Of a stretch of 64,000 nt of DNA, positions 24,170 through 32,910 are shown piece by piece. The stretch comes from Lutibacter profundi (lineage in GTDB: Bacteria; Bacteroidota; Bacteroidia; Flavobacteriales; Flavobacteriaceae): assembly GCF_001543325.1 (NCBI RefSeq), contig NZ_CP013355.1, positions 434,001 through 498,000 on the forward strand. Reading direction: 5' to 3'. The position numbers and the translations under genes were made by a program. Under the pieces are notes generated by a model, which saw only the letters and a list, made by a program, of their open reading frames with translations, did no database searches and was not told the origin of the DNA. The first letter of the stretch is position 1; each line of letters opens with the position of its first letter.

Positions 24170-25801
24170 TTAACTTGCACAACAACTTAACTTAGAAACA
24201 TCTTTACCAAAAGTAATGGCTGCTAATTTAATACCTTCACTTAAAGTTAAATACGGATAAAAACTTTCGGCTAAATCTTTTACGGTTATTCCAAATTTGA
24301 TTGCCATGCTTAGTTGCTGAATGAGTTCGCCGCCTTCTGGTGCAATAATACGCGCACCAATAAGCTTATCGGTTTCGGTATTTCTAATTAACTTTATAAA
24401 ACCTCTAGTATCTTGAGCTGCTAATGCTCTTGGAACGTCTTTAAGTTCTAATTTTGAAACTTCAAATGGAATATTATTAGCTTCGGCTTGGAGTTCATCC
24501 ATTCCTGCACCAGCAACTTGAGGGTCTGTAAATACTACCCAAGGTAATGAATTGTAATCTATTGTTTTAAGATCTCCTGTAAAAGCATTTGTTACCGCTG
24601 TATTGCCTTCGGCAGCAGCTGTGTAAACAAAAGAAGGCGTGTTTGCAACGTCACCAGCAGCATATATATTAGATAAATTAGTTTCCATTTTATTATTTAC
24701 AATAATATGACCGCTTTTATCAAGGTTTAGATTGGTATTTTCAAGCCCTAATTTAGAAGTATTGGGTTTTGTTCCTGTGGCAACCAAAATTTTTCCTTTT
24801 TCTATGAATTCAGTAAATGAACCATCAGGGCATTTACAATGAATAATGGTATTAGCGCCTCTTTTTTCAAATTTTATAACGCGGAAATTTGGAAGAACTT
24901 CAATGCCTTCGCTTTTCATTTGTGTTTCTAATACATCAGTAATATCTTTTGTTTGGCTGCGTAAGGGTCTATCAGTAAATTCTATTATTCTTACTTTAAC
25001 TCCCAGTCTGTTGTAAGCCATTGCGATTTCTAATCCTATATAACCTGCGCCCATAATGGTGAGACTTTCTGGTTTTTCTTCTAAATCAAATAATGATACA
25101 TTGGTTAAATAATTAACTTCATTTAAGCCTTCAATATTTGGAATATTTGTAGTTGCCCCAGTTGCAATGATAAATTTTACAGCTTTATAGGTGTCTTTTT
25201 GGTCAACTAGTATGGTTTTTTCATCCAAAAACTGAGCCCATCCATTAATCATAGTTAAGTTTTTAAAATCGCTTACAACATCTATGTATTTTTTTTGTTG
25301 AAGAGTGGCAACCAATTGTTTTTTATCCTTAATTATTTGAGTAAAATCAATATCTGCACCTCTAGGTTTTACACCTTTAAAATTAGAGTGAGTAGCGTGG
25401 TAAGCTGTTTCAGCTGCACGTATTAAATTTTTTGAAGGCACACAGCCTACATTTACACAAGTTCCACCAAAGTTTAAACCACTATTGACCATTAAAGTAG
25501 TTAGTCCTAAACTTTCGGCTTTTATGGCGGCTGAAAAAGCTGCAGAACCCCCACCAATAATTATTAAATCGAAATGATTTGAATTTGATTCGGTTTCAAC
25601 TTTATAATGTCCTGTTTTTTCAATTTCTTGAATGATATTTTCTTTTGAAACAAGTTTTTCATCAAAGCTAAAATTACCTTCGCCTTTTTGATAATTTACT
25701 TCATTATGACTAATACCATTTAGCGAGGCTACATTTTTTTTAATGCCGTTAGCACAGCCATCACAGGTCATTCCAGTTATTTTTAAAGAAATAATTTTCA
25801 T
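24170..25801 (-). CDS. merA: Mercuric reductase
   Basis: 543 aa. An N-terminal heavy-metal-associated domain (KITGMTCDGCANGIKK, residues 7-22) precedes the flavoprotein disulfide reductase. The FAD site is IIIGGGSAAFSAA, the redox-active pair is GGTCVNVGCVPSKN (about 112-125), the NAD(P)H site is IMGAGYIGLEIAMAYNRLG, and the second FAD contact is IYAAGDV. The C-terminal Cys pair LSCCAS delivers Hg(II) to the active site, so the enzyme should reduce Hg(II) to Hg(0) in the cytoplasm. It is last in the mer operon, 9 nt after the transport gene. Confidence 0.95.
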   Translation of the reverse strand: MKIISLKITGMTCDGCANGIKKNVASLNGISHNEVNYQKGEGNFSFDEKLVSKENIIQEIEKTGHYKVETESNSNHFDLIIIGGGSAAFSAAIKAESLGLTTLMVNSGLNFGGTCVNVGCVPSKNLIRAAETAYHATHSNFKGVKPRGADIDFTQIIKDKKQLVATLQQKKYIDVVSDFKNLTMINGWAQFLDEKTILVDQKDTYKAVKFIIATGATTNIPNIEGLNEVNYLTNVSLFDLEEKPESLTIMGAGYIGLEIAMAYNRLGVKVRIIEFTDRPLRSQTKDITDVLETQMKSEGIEVLPNFRVIKFEKRGANTIIHCKCPDGSFTEFIEKGKILVATGTKPNTSKLGLENTNLNLDKSGHIIVNNKMETNLSNIYAAGDVANTPSFVYTAAAEGNTAVTNAFTGDLKTIDYNSLPWVVFTDPQVAGAGMDELQAEANNIPFEVSKLELKDVPRALAAQDTRGFIKLIRNTETDKLIGARIIAPEGGELIQQLSMAIKFGITVKDLAESFYPYLTLSEGIKLAAITFGKDVSKLSCCAS

Positions 25802-25810
25802 TTTTTTTAA

Positions 25811-26437
25811 CTATTTTATGGGTTTAGTTTTAATTACCTTATAACCTGTTGAATTTATTGCTTTTTCAATTTCTTCAATAGAAGTCTTCGTTTTGTCAAA
25901 CTCTATGGTGGTATTACTATTGTTGTATGAGGTTTTTATATCTAAAACACCGTTTAATTCATTAACTGTATGATTTACATGCTCTTCACAAGAGGAGCAA
26001 GTCATTCCCTTAATGTCAACATTTATTTTTTGAATATATGCTTCGTTGCTAACAATGACATTTTTTTTATTTTCAGGATAAAATATTTTTGAATAGTTTG
26101 GAAATGCTAGCATAATTATAGAAAAAACGGTTACTAATCCTAAAAATAATTTAGATTTAATAAATGTAGGTTTCTTGTCTGTTTCACAATCACAATCTAA
26201 CTCTTTTTTAGGTTTAAGTTGTTGATACCAGGCAAAACCTAAAACTAAAATGGTAATACCAATTAAATAAGGTCTAAAAGGCTCCATCCAAGAAAAAGTT
26301 GCAGCAAAACCACTAGTGCCTGCTAATAATGCAAGTACTGGTGTAATACAGCAAAGTGAAGCAGTTAGAGCTGTTAAAAGACTGAGCCCTAAAAGGCTGT
26401 TTGATTTTGGGTTGTTGTTTGTATTTTTATTTTTCAT
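25811..26437 (-). CDS. MerT-MerP fusion, mercuric ion transport protein
   Basis: 208 aa. The N-terminal half is MerT-like: helices at about 15-40, 50-67 and 92-110, with the Cys pair in the first helix (LTASLCCITPVLALLAG) and a cytoplasmic loop with CDCE. The C-terminal 75 residues are a MerP/HMA domain (INVDIKGMTCSSCEEHVNHTVNEL) with the GMTCxxC Hg site. In the fused form, the HMA domain passes Hg(II) to the MerT cysteines and on to MerA. Fusions of this kind are usual in Bacteroidota mer operons. It sits between the ArsR regulator and merA. Confidence 0.9.
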   Translation of the reverse strand: MKNKNTNNNPKSNSLLGLSLLTALTASLCCITPVLALLAGTSGFAATFSWMEPFRPYLIGITILVLGFAWYQQLKPKKELDCDCETDKKPTFIKSKLFLGLVTVFSIIMLAFPNYSKIFYPENKKNVIVSNEAYIQKINVDIKGMTCSSCEEHVNHTVNELNGVLDIKTSYNNSNTTIEFDKTKTSIEEIEKAINSTGYKVIKTKPIK

Positions 26438-26448
26438 GAGATAGTAAT

Positions 26449-26817
26449 TTAAATGGTTACAGCAATCTCTTCAGAGACTAAATCTAGAATATGGTTCACA
26501 ATTATTTTTTTGGCAGGAGTAATAGAATAATAAATGGTTTGTTTATCTCTCAAGGTTTCTACAATACCTACATCTTTTAATTTTCTTAAATGTTGAGAAA
26601 TAGCAGGAACACTCATTTGTAAAATATCGGCCAAATCACAAACACAAAATTGTTCCTGTTTTATTAGCCAAATCAATTTAAGCCTTACACCATTACCAAT
26701 TAAACCAACAATATTGCTAAGCTGATTAAATTCAGTAGCATTATTTTTTAGCAGATATTCATATTGATCAATTTTATATTGATCTTTCTTTTCACGTATA
26801 CAAGAAATAACTTTCAT
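26449..26817 (-). CDS. ArsR-family metalloregulator of the mer operon
   Basis: 122 aa from the ATG at 26817; a TTG at 26838 is less likely. The ArsR/SmtB winged helix includes the alpha-3 metal motif in EQFCVCDLADILQMS and the recognition helix SVPAISQHLRKLKDVGIVETLRD. The CVC pair, with Cys at residue 7 (VISCIREKK), could bind Hg(II). It replaces the MerR activator of proteobacterial mer operons, so the operon is expected to be repressed and released by metal. Its own promoter contains a perfect operator-like palindrome. Gene order is regulator, merTP, merA. Confidence 0.88.
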   Translation of the reverse strand: MKVISCIREKKDQYKIDQYEYLLKNNATEFNQLSNIVGLIGNGVRLKLIWLIKQEQFCVCDLADILQMSVPAISQHLRKLKDVGIVETLRDKQTIYYSITPAKKIIVNHILDLVSEEIAVTI

Positions 26818-26835
26818 ATTTGTTATAATTTTGAG

Positions 26836-26876
26836 CAAATATATAATTATATTCTTATTTAAGCAAACGCTTAAAT
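26836..26876 (-). promoter_or_regulatory. mer operon promoter and ArsR operator
   Basis: Operator: ATTTAAGC-aaac-GCTTAAAT (26857-26876), a perfect 8-bp inverted repeat of ArsR type. Promoter on the minus strand: -33 TTTG (26867-26864), 20-nt spacer, -7 TATATTTG (26843-26836). The -33 box is the spacer of the operator, so bound repressor would exclude RNA polymerase. The leader to the ATG at 26817 is about 15 nt. Confidence 0.75.
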
Positions 26877-27031
26877 AGTTTTGTGAAACTTTAACATAAA
26901 AAGAATTAATATGCTCAACATAAAAGTTATTGTTATTTAGACTTCTGAAAAAAGTACTATTATTAAATTATTGCCAGCTTCACCCTTCTCCTAATCATTT
27001 TTAATGATTAAATTTGACAAACAAGAAATAG

Positions 27032-28141
27032 ATGAGATTAACAGTTTATAAAATTTACTTTCTGCTTTTTTTTATTTTGTTGTTAGGTTGTTCAAAAAAA
27101 CCATTAACAAAATTATCACTTTCAGTCCACCAAGTAGCTACAGCACCAGAACCGGTGACTAATAATGCTGTGAGCGCAGCTTTTATTAAAGGTATACCTT
27201 ATATTTTTAGTTTTGGAGGATTAGATAGTACAAAATTATATTCGGGTATTAACCAACGTAATTATAGGTATAATGTTAAAAATAATACTTGGTTACAATT
27301 ACCAAATTTACCAGATACCCTTGGTAAAATTGCTTCAGCAGCAACTTTAATAAAAGATACTATTTACATCATGGGCGGTTATCATGTATTTAAAGATGGC
27401 ACTGAAGTTTCATCAAATAAAGTACATCGTTATGCTATTAAAAGTAATCGTTTTTTAACAGACGGAACTCCAATTCCAATTCCTATTGATGATCACGTAC
27501 AAACTGTTTGGAGAGATAGCCTTATTTATATAATTACTGGATGGAGTCAAAAAGAAAACATACCCAATGTTCAAATTTACAATCCATTTAAAAATAGTTG
27601 GCAAGTAGGTACTTCTGTACCAAATAATTATAAATTTAAAGTTTTTGGTGCAAATGGTATTATTAGTAAGGATACTATTTATTACTTTGGTGGCGCTGCA
27701 ATGGGTGAATTTTTCCCAATCCAATTACGTTTAAGAAAAGGGGTTATTAATCCAAAACAACCTACAAATATTATTTGGTCAAGTATTGAATTAGATAGTA
27801 CATTTAGTAGCTACAGAATGGCTGCAACTATTGTTAAAAATAGTCCTCATTTTATTGGAGGTAGTACTTCATCCTATAATTATAATGGGATAGCTTATGA
27901 TAAGAATAAAATTTCAATACCAAACAATGCCGATTTTTATTATATAAATGGGAAACTAAAAAAAGCATATAACAAATTATTACCAATGGATTTAAGAGGG
28001 ATTGCATCAATAAATGATACTGTTCAATATATTTATGGAGGCATGAAAGAAAATAATAAAGTTTCTAATAGCATCTTAAAATTAGCTTGGTATAAAAATT
28101 TTATCAATGAAAGTAGCAACAATAAAAGAGTTAAAAATTGA
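27032..28141 (+). CDS. Kelch-repeat (NanM-like) lipoprotein
   Basis: 369 aa. A lipoprotein signal (FILLLGC) puts it on the cell envelope. The rest is a six-bladed Kelch propeller: GGLDSTKLY with WLQLPNLP, then YIMGGYHVF, IYIITGW with VQIYNPFKNSWQVG, YYFGGAAMGEF, FIGGSTSS and YIYGGMKENN. Proteins of this form belong to the cyclically permuted mutarotase family that includes N-acetylneuraminate epimerase. No sialate genes are nearby, so the substrate is open. Its 3' end overlaps the next gene by 35 nt. A -7 element TAAATTTG lies at 27009-27016. Confidence 0.75.
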   Translation: MRLTVYKIYFLLFFILLLGCSKKPLTKLSLSVHQVATAPEPVTNNAVSAAFIKGIPYIFSFGGLDSTKLYSGINQRNYRYNVKNNTWLQLPNLPDTLGKIASAATLIKDTIYIMGGYHVFKDGTEVSSNKVHRYAIKSNRFLTDGTPIPIPIDDHVQTVWRDSLIYIITGWSQKENIPNVQIYNPFKNSWQVGTSVPNNYKFKVFGANGIISKDTIYYFGGAAMGEFFPIQLRLRKGVINPKQPTNIIWSSIELDSTFSSYRMAATIVKNSPHFIGGSTSSYNYNGIAYDKNKISIPNNADFYYINGKLKKAYNKLLPMDLRGIASINDTVQYIYGGMKENNKVSNSILKLAWYKNFINESSNNKRVKN

Positions 28142-28583
28142 ATTAAGCAATCATTCTCATAATGAAATTATAGAATTGTGCTTGAGATTATCAAAATTTA
28201 AGAAGGAAAATAAAGAGTTGTTAACCTATCTTTTATTTGAATCTTCAAATGAAAGTGATTATATAAAAACGATTAAAGTTGAAATTGATGAACAATTTGA
28301 ACTCATAAATACGAAGACCTATTATTTTATAAAAAAAAGTATTCGTAAAATTTTACGCACTATAAAAAAATACATCAGATATTCTAAAAAGAAAGAAACA
28401 GAGGTTGAACTACTACTCTATTTTTGTAAAAAATTGATAAATTTCAAACCGTCAATACAACAGAATACGGTTCTTAAAAATATTTATGTACGGGAGATGA
28501 AATCGATTGAAAAAAAGATACTTTTTTTACACGAAGATTTACAATATGACTATGGTATAGAGCTACAAAAGTTAATTATTTAA
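28107..28583 (+). CDS. Conserved flavobacterial protein of unknown function
   Basis: 158 aa, soluble and highly charged. It begins MKVATIKELKIELSNHSHNEIIELCLRLSKFKKENKELLTYLLFES, a start I recognise as recurring in Flavobacteriaceae proteins without assigned function; the rest is helical and lysine-rich (FIKKSIRKILRTIKKYIRYSKKKE). No catalytic motif. It overlaps the Kelch gene by 35 nt in another frame, so translation is probably coupled. The gene ends convergent with the cold-shock gene. Confidence 0.7.
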   Translation: MKVATIKELKIELSNHSHNEIIELCLRLSKFKKENKELLTYLLFESSNESDYIKTIKVEIDEQFELINTKTYYFIKKSIRKILRTIKKYIRYSKKKETEVELLLYFCKKLINFKPSIQQNTVLKNIYVREMKSIEKKILFLHEDLQYDYGIELQKLII

Positions 28584-28639
28584 GAAATTATCACTTATTA
28601 ACCCAAGTAATTAAATAGTAGTTTTTTTTAAAATTAAAT

Positions 28640-29080
28640 TTATATTTTTTTAACCCTTACTGCGTTCATGCCTTTTAAGCCTCTTTCTAACTCAAAGGTA
28701 ACTTTATCATTTTCTTTAATTTCATCAATTAATCCACTAACGTGCACAAAATATTTTTCTTGAGATTTACTATCAATGATAAAACCAAATCCTTTAGAAG
28801 TATCAAAGAAGGATACTTTACCTACTTTATCTTCTTCTGGTTCTTCTATTCTATCTTCTTTTTTAGGGATACCAATTTCAATGGTTGAAGCATCAACTTT
28901 TATTTTCCTGGTTGGATCTGGCGGAGTATCAGTCAATTGCCCATATTCATCTACATAAACAAACTCGCTATCTTGCCCTTTTGATTTACGCTCTTCTTTT
29001 TTTAGCAGTTTATCTTTTCTTTTTTTTAAACGTTTTTTTTCTCTTTCTTTTTTACCAAATGTTTCTTGTGATCCAGCCAT
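28640..29080 (-). CDS. Cold-shock domain protein with long basic N-terminal extension
   Basis: 146 aa. The first about 45 residues are very rich in Lys/Arg (KKEREKKRLKKRKDKLLKKEERK), probably an RNA-binding tail. Residues about 85-146 form a cold-shock domain: GKVSFFDTSKGFGFI (RNP1) and KYFVHVSGL (RNP2), then NDKVTFELERGLKGMNAVRVKKI. It is likely an RNA chaperone of Bacteroidota type. A -7 element far upstream (29256-29263) implies a leader of about 170 nt. Confidence 0.88.
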   Translation of the reverse strand: MAGSQETFGKKEREKKRLKKRKDKLLKKEERKSKGQDSEFVYVDEYGQLTDTPPDPTRKIKVDASTIEIGIPKKEDRIEEPEEDKVGKVSFFDTSKGFGFIIDSKSQEKYFVHVSGLIDEIKENDKVTFELERGLKGMNAVRVKKI

Positions 29081-29255
29081 TAATTATATGTTATATTTTT
29101 ATTGTTACAAACTATTATTTCCTAAACAGTTAAGGTTGTCATTTTAAAACGAGACAGTTAAATTGAAAAAGATAATATATTATTTTATCTAAAGTCGTTA
29201 GAATGACCAGTTTTAGTGCTTCATATATTTTATTAAAATACCATTAAAACTTTTG

Positions 29256-29263
29256 CAAATATA
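29256..29263 (-). promoter_or_regulatory. -7 element for the cold-shock gene, implying a long 5' leader
   Basis: TATATTTG on the minus strand with no better candidate closer to the ATG at 29080. No clear -33 element was found. The leader 29081-29252 would be about 170 nt, the length typical of temperature-responsive cold-shock mRNAs. Confidence 0.4.
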
Positions 29264-29331
29264 GTGTTTCAAATTCAAAATTCATAAAACAATTTATGTA
29301 ATTTATTTTTTTATTATGCGAACTAATCATA

Positions 29332-30177
29332 TTAAATTAGTAAAAAATTAAAGATATCGCCTTCTTTTTTTTGTGCTAAAATGGCAATTGACTTTTCTGT
29401 TAACTGTAGTACTCGTGGATAACCGCCCGTTGTTTGGGCATCTTTCATTAGTACAATTAACTGACCTGAAGGTGTTAATTGGACAGTTCCAGGTAAAACA
29501 GGGCTTGTAAGAATTGATTTATGATGTTTAACAACTATTTCTTTCATCCTATAGCCCATTCTATCAAATAAATTTGAAACAGTATGTTTATTTGAGAGTA
29601 TTTTTTGTTGCTCTTCTAATGTAAATAAATTAAAATCTGGGCCTTTATAAACTTCTATTACTTTAGTTTCGAAAAATAAAGTTGAACTTTTAATTACTGA
29701 ATTAGAACTATTTTCAGAATACATATAGCTATTATATAATACGATATCATTTTTATTTAAAGATTTTTTTGAAGTAATTCCTTCATAAAAAGATCTACTA
29801 TTTAAAACCTTTGCAGTTTTAAAGCCTCCTTTTACAGCCAAATAGCATCGTAATCCTTTTTTAAGCTCTCCAAATGAAAGAATATCACCCTTTTTAATTG
29901 AATATTTTTTATAATTAGCAATGGTTATATTGTTAAGCTTTACAGACATTTCAGCTCCTGTTATTGAAAGAATTGTAGGAACTGTAAAAGCTAGTTTTGG
30001 CCCAAGCATTGTAATTTCTAATACTGCATCATTTTTCTTATTATTCAATAATGCATTTGCAAAATTTGCTGAAATAATATCCATTGTTCCACTGGTAGGA
30101 ACACCAATGTTTCTATATCCAAACCTCCCAATATCTTGAATAGAAGTATGTAAACCCGCCTGAAGAATTTTTAGCAT
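29332..30177 (-). CDS. pxpC: 5-oxoprolinase subunit C
   Basis: 281 aa, biotin-dependent-carboxyltransferase/KipA-like family. Landmarks: LKILQAGLHTSIQDIGRFGYRNIGVPTSGTMD at the N-terminus, LEITMLGPKLAFTVPTILSITGAE, FDRMGYRM, and LTPSGQLIVLMKDAQTTGGYPRV near the end. With PxpA and PxpB it forms the ATP-dependent enzyme that opens 5-oxoproline (pyroglutamate) to glutamate. It overlaps pxpB by 7 nt and is last in the operon Nramp-like-pxpA-pxpB-pxpC. Confidence 0.92.
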   Translation of the reverse strand: MLKILQAGLHTSIQDIGRFGYRNIGVPTSGTMDIISANFANALLNNKKNDAVLEITMLGPKLAFTVPTILSITGAEMSVKLNNITIANYKKYSIKKGDILSFGELKKGLRCYLAVKGGFKTAKVLNSRSFYEGITSKKSLNKNDIVLYNSYMYSENSSNSVIKSSTLFFETKVIEVYKGPDFNLFTLEEQQKILSNKHTVSNLFDRMGYRMKEIVVKHHKSILTSPVLPGTVQLTPSGQLIVLMKDAQTTGGYPRVLQLTEKSIAILAQKKEGDIFNFLLI

Positions 30178-30896
30178 AAATCTATTTTTTTTAATGTTAC
30201 TTCCTTTTTAGATTTTAGCTGTTCAAATTCTTCTTTTGAAATTGAATTGAATTTAACGTTATCACCGGGTATTATTAAACAAGGTTTACTATTTTTTATA
30301 TTAAAAATTGAAATAGGAGTTTTTCCAATAATATGCCAACCTCCAGGCGAAATTTTAGGATATACACCTGTTTGGTTCCCTCCAATAGCAACAGCACCTT
30401 TTGGGACTTTTAAACGAGGTGTATCTCTTCTTTTAAGATGTAATTTTTTTGATAAGCCACCCAAGTATAAAAACCCTGGCAAAAATCCAATACCATATAC
30501 TGTGTAATAAGTGCTACAGTGTGTTGAAATGACCTCTTCAACACTTATTTTTTTTTGCAAAGCTAAATAAGGTAAATCTATACCAAACTCAATATCATAA
30601 CAAACAGGTATTTCCCAAGTAGTTTTTTTTAAATTAATATTTTCTACTAGTTTTTTATTATAGATAAATTGTAATTCTTTCTTTAAATCAAAATAATTTA
30701 TGTTATCTGATTTGTATATCACTAGTAATGAGCTATATATAAAATTAACTTCAAGAATGTGTTTAATGTTTCTTTTTTTTATTTTAAAATTAAAATTACG
30801 AATATCATCTAAAATATCAATCGAAATTTGTTGAGGCCATTCAATTAAAATAGCTGATTCTCCAAAAGGTTTATATGTTAATTTAAATGTACTCAC
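30171..30896 (-). CDS. pxpB: 5-oxoprolinase subunit B
   Basis: 241 aa, KipI/PxpB family (carboxyltransferase domain subdomain C and D). Characteristic blocks: FGESAILIEWPQ at the start, IPVCYDIEFGIDLPYLALQKKISVEEVISTHCSTYYTVYGIGFLPGFLYLGGL, then TPRLKVPKGAVAIGGNQTGVYPKISPGGWHIIGKTP. It pairs with PxpC in the oxoprolinase complex. The start overlaps the pxpA stop by 4 nt (ATGA), so translation is coupled. Confidence 0.92.
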   Translation of the reverse strand: MSTFKLTYKPFGESAILIEWPQQISIDILDDIRNFNFKIKKRNIKHILEVNFIYSSLLVIYKSDNINYFDLKKELQFIYNKKLVENINLKKTTWEIPVCYDIEFGIDLPYLALQKKISVEEVISTHCSTYYTVYGIGFLPGFLYLGGLSKKLHLKRRDTPRLKVPKGAVAIGGNQTGVYPKISPGGWHIIGKTPISIFNIKNSKPCLIIPGDNVKFNSISKEEFEQLKSKKEVTLKKIDLC

Positions 30897-31621
30897 AATA
30901 AACTTTCACCTACTTTTTTTAGAGATAAATATTTTACAATTTCTACAGCATTTTTAGTGTCTGAATGCACACAAAAAGTAGCAGCTTTTATTTCTTTTTT
31001 ACTTCCTGTAATTGTGGTTACTTTTTCTTCAGTCAACATTTCTAAAACATGATTAAAAATAGCCTGTTTACTTGTAATTAACGCTTCTTTATTTTTTCTT
31101 GAAACCAAACTTAAATCATCATTGTAATTCCTATCGGCAAAAGCTTCATAAATAACAGCAAATCCGTATTTTAAGGCATTTTTTGAGATTACTGAATTAT
31201 ATGGAACATATAACTTAACACTGTTTTTATAAGGTAAAATACTCTCTAAAAATTGAGATGCTAATTCTTCGTTTTTTGCTACATCATTATACAATGCTCC
31301 ATGTGGTTTTATATGATGTAATGTTGCTCCTTTTTCCTCAATAATTTGAAGGAGGTTATTTATTTGTTTTTGAATTGATTTTTTGAATTTATTTTTTTCA
31401 ATAACCATTGTCTTTCTACCAAAATTTGCCCTATCAGGATAAGAAGGATGAGCTCCAATTTTGACATGATATTTCATCGCCAATTCTACAACTAAACTCA
31501 TTGTTTTATTATTTCCTGCATGACCTTTACAAGCTATATTGCACGATTGTATGTAAGGCATTAATAAATCTTCATTATTAATACCTTCACCTACATCACA
31601 ATTAATCTCTAGCTGTTTCAT
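30893..31621 (-). CDS. pxpA: 5-oxoprolinase subunit A (LamB/YcsF family)
   Basis: 242 aa from the ATG at 31621, which directly follows the stop of the transporter gene; an upstream in-frame ATG at 31636 lies inside that gene. The protein begins LEINCDVGEGINNEDLLMPYIQSCNIACKGHAGN, the LamB/YcsF signature, and continues with KIGAHPSYPDRANFGRK, HHIKPHGALYNDV and EAFADRNYNDDLSLVSR. These match the conserved metal and substrate loops. PxpA carries the ring-opening step with PxpBC. Start chosen by the homologous N-terminus. Confidence 0.93.
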   Translation of the reverse strand: MKQLEINCDVGEGINNEDLLMPYIQSCNIACKGHAGNNKTMSLVVELAMKYHVKIGAHPSYPDRANFGRKTMVIEKNKFKKSIQKQINNLLQIIEEKGATLHHIKPHGALYNDVAKNEELASQFLESILPYKNSVKLYVPYNSVISKNALKYGFAVIYEAFADRNYNDDLSLVSRKNKEALITSKQAIFNHVLEMLTEEKVTTITGSKKEIKAATFCVHSDTKNAVEIVKYLSLKKVGESLL

Positions 31622-31622
31622 T

Positions 31623-32825
31623 TTACAATAATTCAAAAACCTTTAGAACACTTTTAAATCCTAAAATTATGGTAATTAGGATTATAATTCCAGAAATAAT
31701 ATTTTGAAAAATACCATTTTTATAAGTTCCTAAAACAGTTGTTTTGTTAACAATCCACAATAAAAATAAAGCTATAATTGGCAGTAAAATACCATTGGCC
31801 ACTTGTGCGAATTTTATAATTTCAATAGGGTTAATTTTTAAAGATGAAAATACAACTCCTAACACTAAAATTATAAGCCATACAATTCTAAATTTAAGGT
31901 TTTTTAAACCTACATCCCATCCAAAACAGCTTTTAGCTACATAGGCAGCTGCTAATGGTGCTGTAATAGCTGATGTAATACCAGCAGCAAACAATCCTAT
32001 ACCTAAAAAATATTTTGCGAAATTTCCATATAAAGGTTCTAAACCTTTTGCTAAATCTATCCCGTTTTTTATTTCTACTCCTTTCATAGCTGATGCTGCC
32101 ACAATAATTGACATAGATACAAATCCTCCAAAAACAATAGCTATAAAAGTGTCTTTCCTAGAATATTTCAAATCATTTTTATTTTTCCATTTTTCTTTTA
32201 CTAAAGAAGCATGTAAAAATAAATTATACGGAACAACAGTAGTTCCTATTAGCCCTATAATGGTTAACGTACTACCATTAGGAAATGAAGGAATAAACAT
32301 CCCTTTTAACATTAAACTAATATTTGGCTTGGTTATAATTGCTGTTAGTAGAAACGATATACTCATAATTATCACTAAAAAAACTAGACTGCGCTCTAAT
32401 ACTTTGTAATTTCCAATATATAATAACCCAAAAGCAATAACACCAATAATTATAGGGTATAAATAATATAGATTATTGCCAAACAAAGCTGAAATACCCA
32501 AAGATGCACCACTTATATTGCCGGCTTCATAAGCCGCATTTCCAACTACAATGGCTGATAAAATTAAAATAATGGTAATTTTAGTAAGTATAGGTGATTT
32601 AATTTGCTCTTTTATAACTGAGACTAACCCTTTTTGGGTAATGATACCAATTCTTGCAGACATTTCTTGTAATACAACTGTTGCCACAATAGATAAAGTC
32701 ATTGCCCAAAGTAATGAATACCCATATTTAACACCTGCAAGTGTGCAAAGAGTTACTGTACCTGGACCAATAAATGCTGCCGCAACTAACACTCCAGGCC
32801 CTGTGTTTTTAAACCATTTTATCAT
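31623..32825 (-). CDS. Nramp-fold transporter lacking canonical metal ligands
   Basis: 400 aa, about eleven membrane helices of the Nramp (LeuT-fold) type. In classical Nramp proteins helix 1 carries DPGN and helix 6 carries MPH, which bind Mn2+ or Fe2+. Here helix 1 reads FIGPGTVTLCTLAG (GPGT in place of DPGN) and helix 6 reads TTVVPYNLFLHASLV (VPY in place of MPH). The metal site is therefore changed. It is the first gene of the 5-oxoprolinase operon, one nucleotide before pxpA, so uptake of 5-oxoproline or a related organic acid is a better guess than metal transport. Confidence 0.8.
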   Translation of the reverse strand: MIKWFKNTGPGVLVAAAFIGPGTVTLCTLAGVKYGYSLLWAMTLSIVATVVLQEMSARIGIITQKGLVSVIKEQIKSPILTKITIILILSAIVVGNAAYEAGNISGASLGISALFGNNLYYLYPIIIGVIAFGLLYIGNYKVLERSLVFLVIIMSISFLLTAIITKPNISLMLKGMFIPSFPNGSTLTIIGLIGTTVVPYNLFLHASLVKEKWKNKNDLKYSRKDTFIAIVFGGFVSMSIIVAASAMKGVEIKNGIDLAKGLEPLYGNFAKYFLGIGLFAAGITSAITAPLAAAYVAKSCFGWDVGLKNLKFRIVWLIILVLGVVFSSLKINPIEIIKFAQVANGILLPIIALFLLWIVNKTTVLGTYKNGIFQNIISGIIILITIILGFKSVLKVFELL

Positions 32826-32910
32826 TTTATTAAATTTATCAATAAAAACTTTAATCTCAAAAATACCTAAAAACTTTAATATAAATTTTACTTTTGGATA
32901 AATTATTAAT

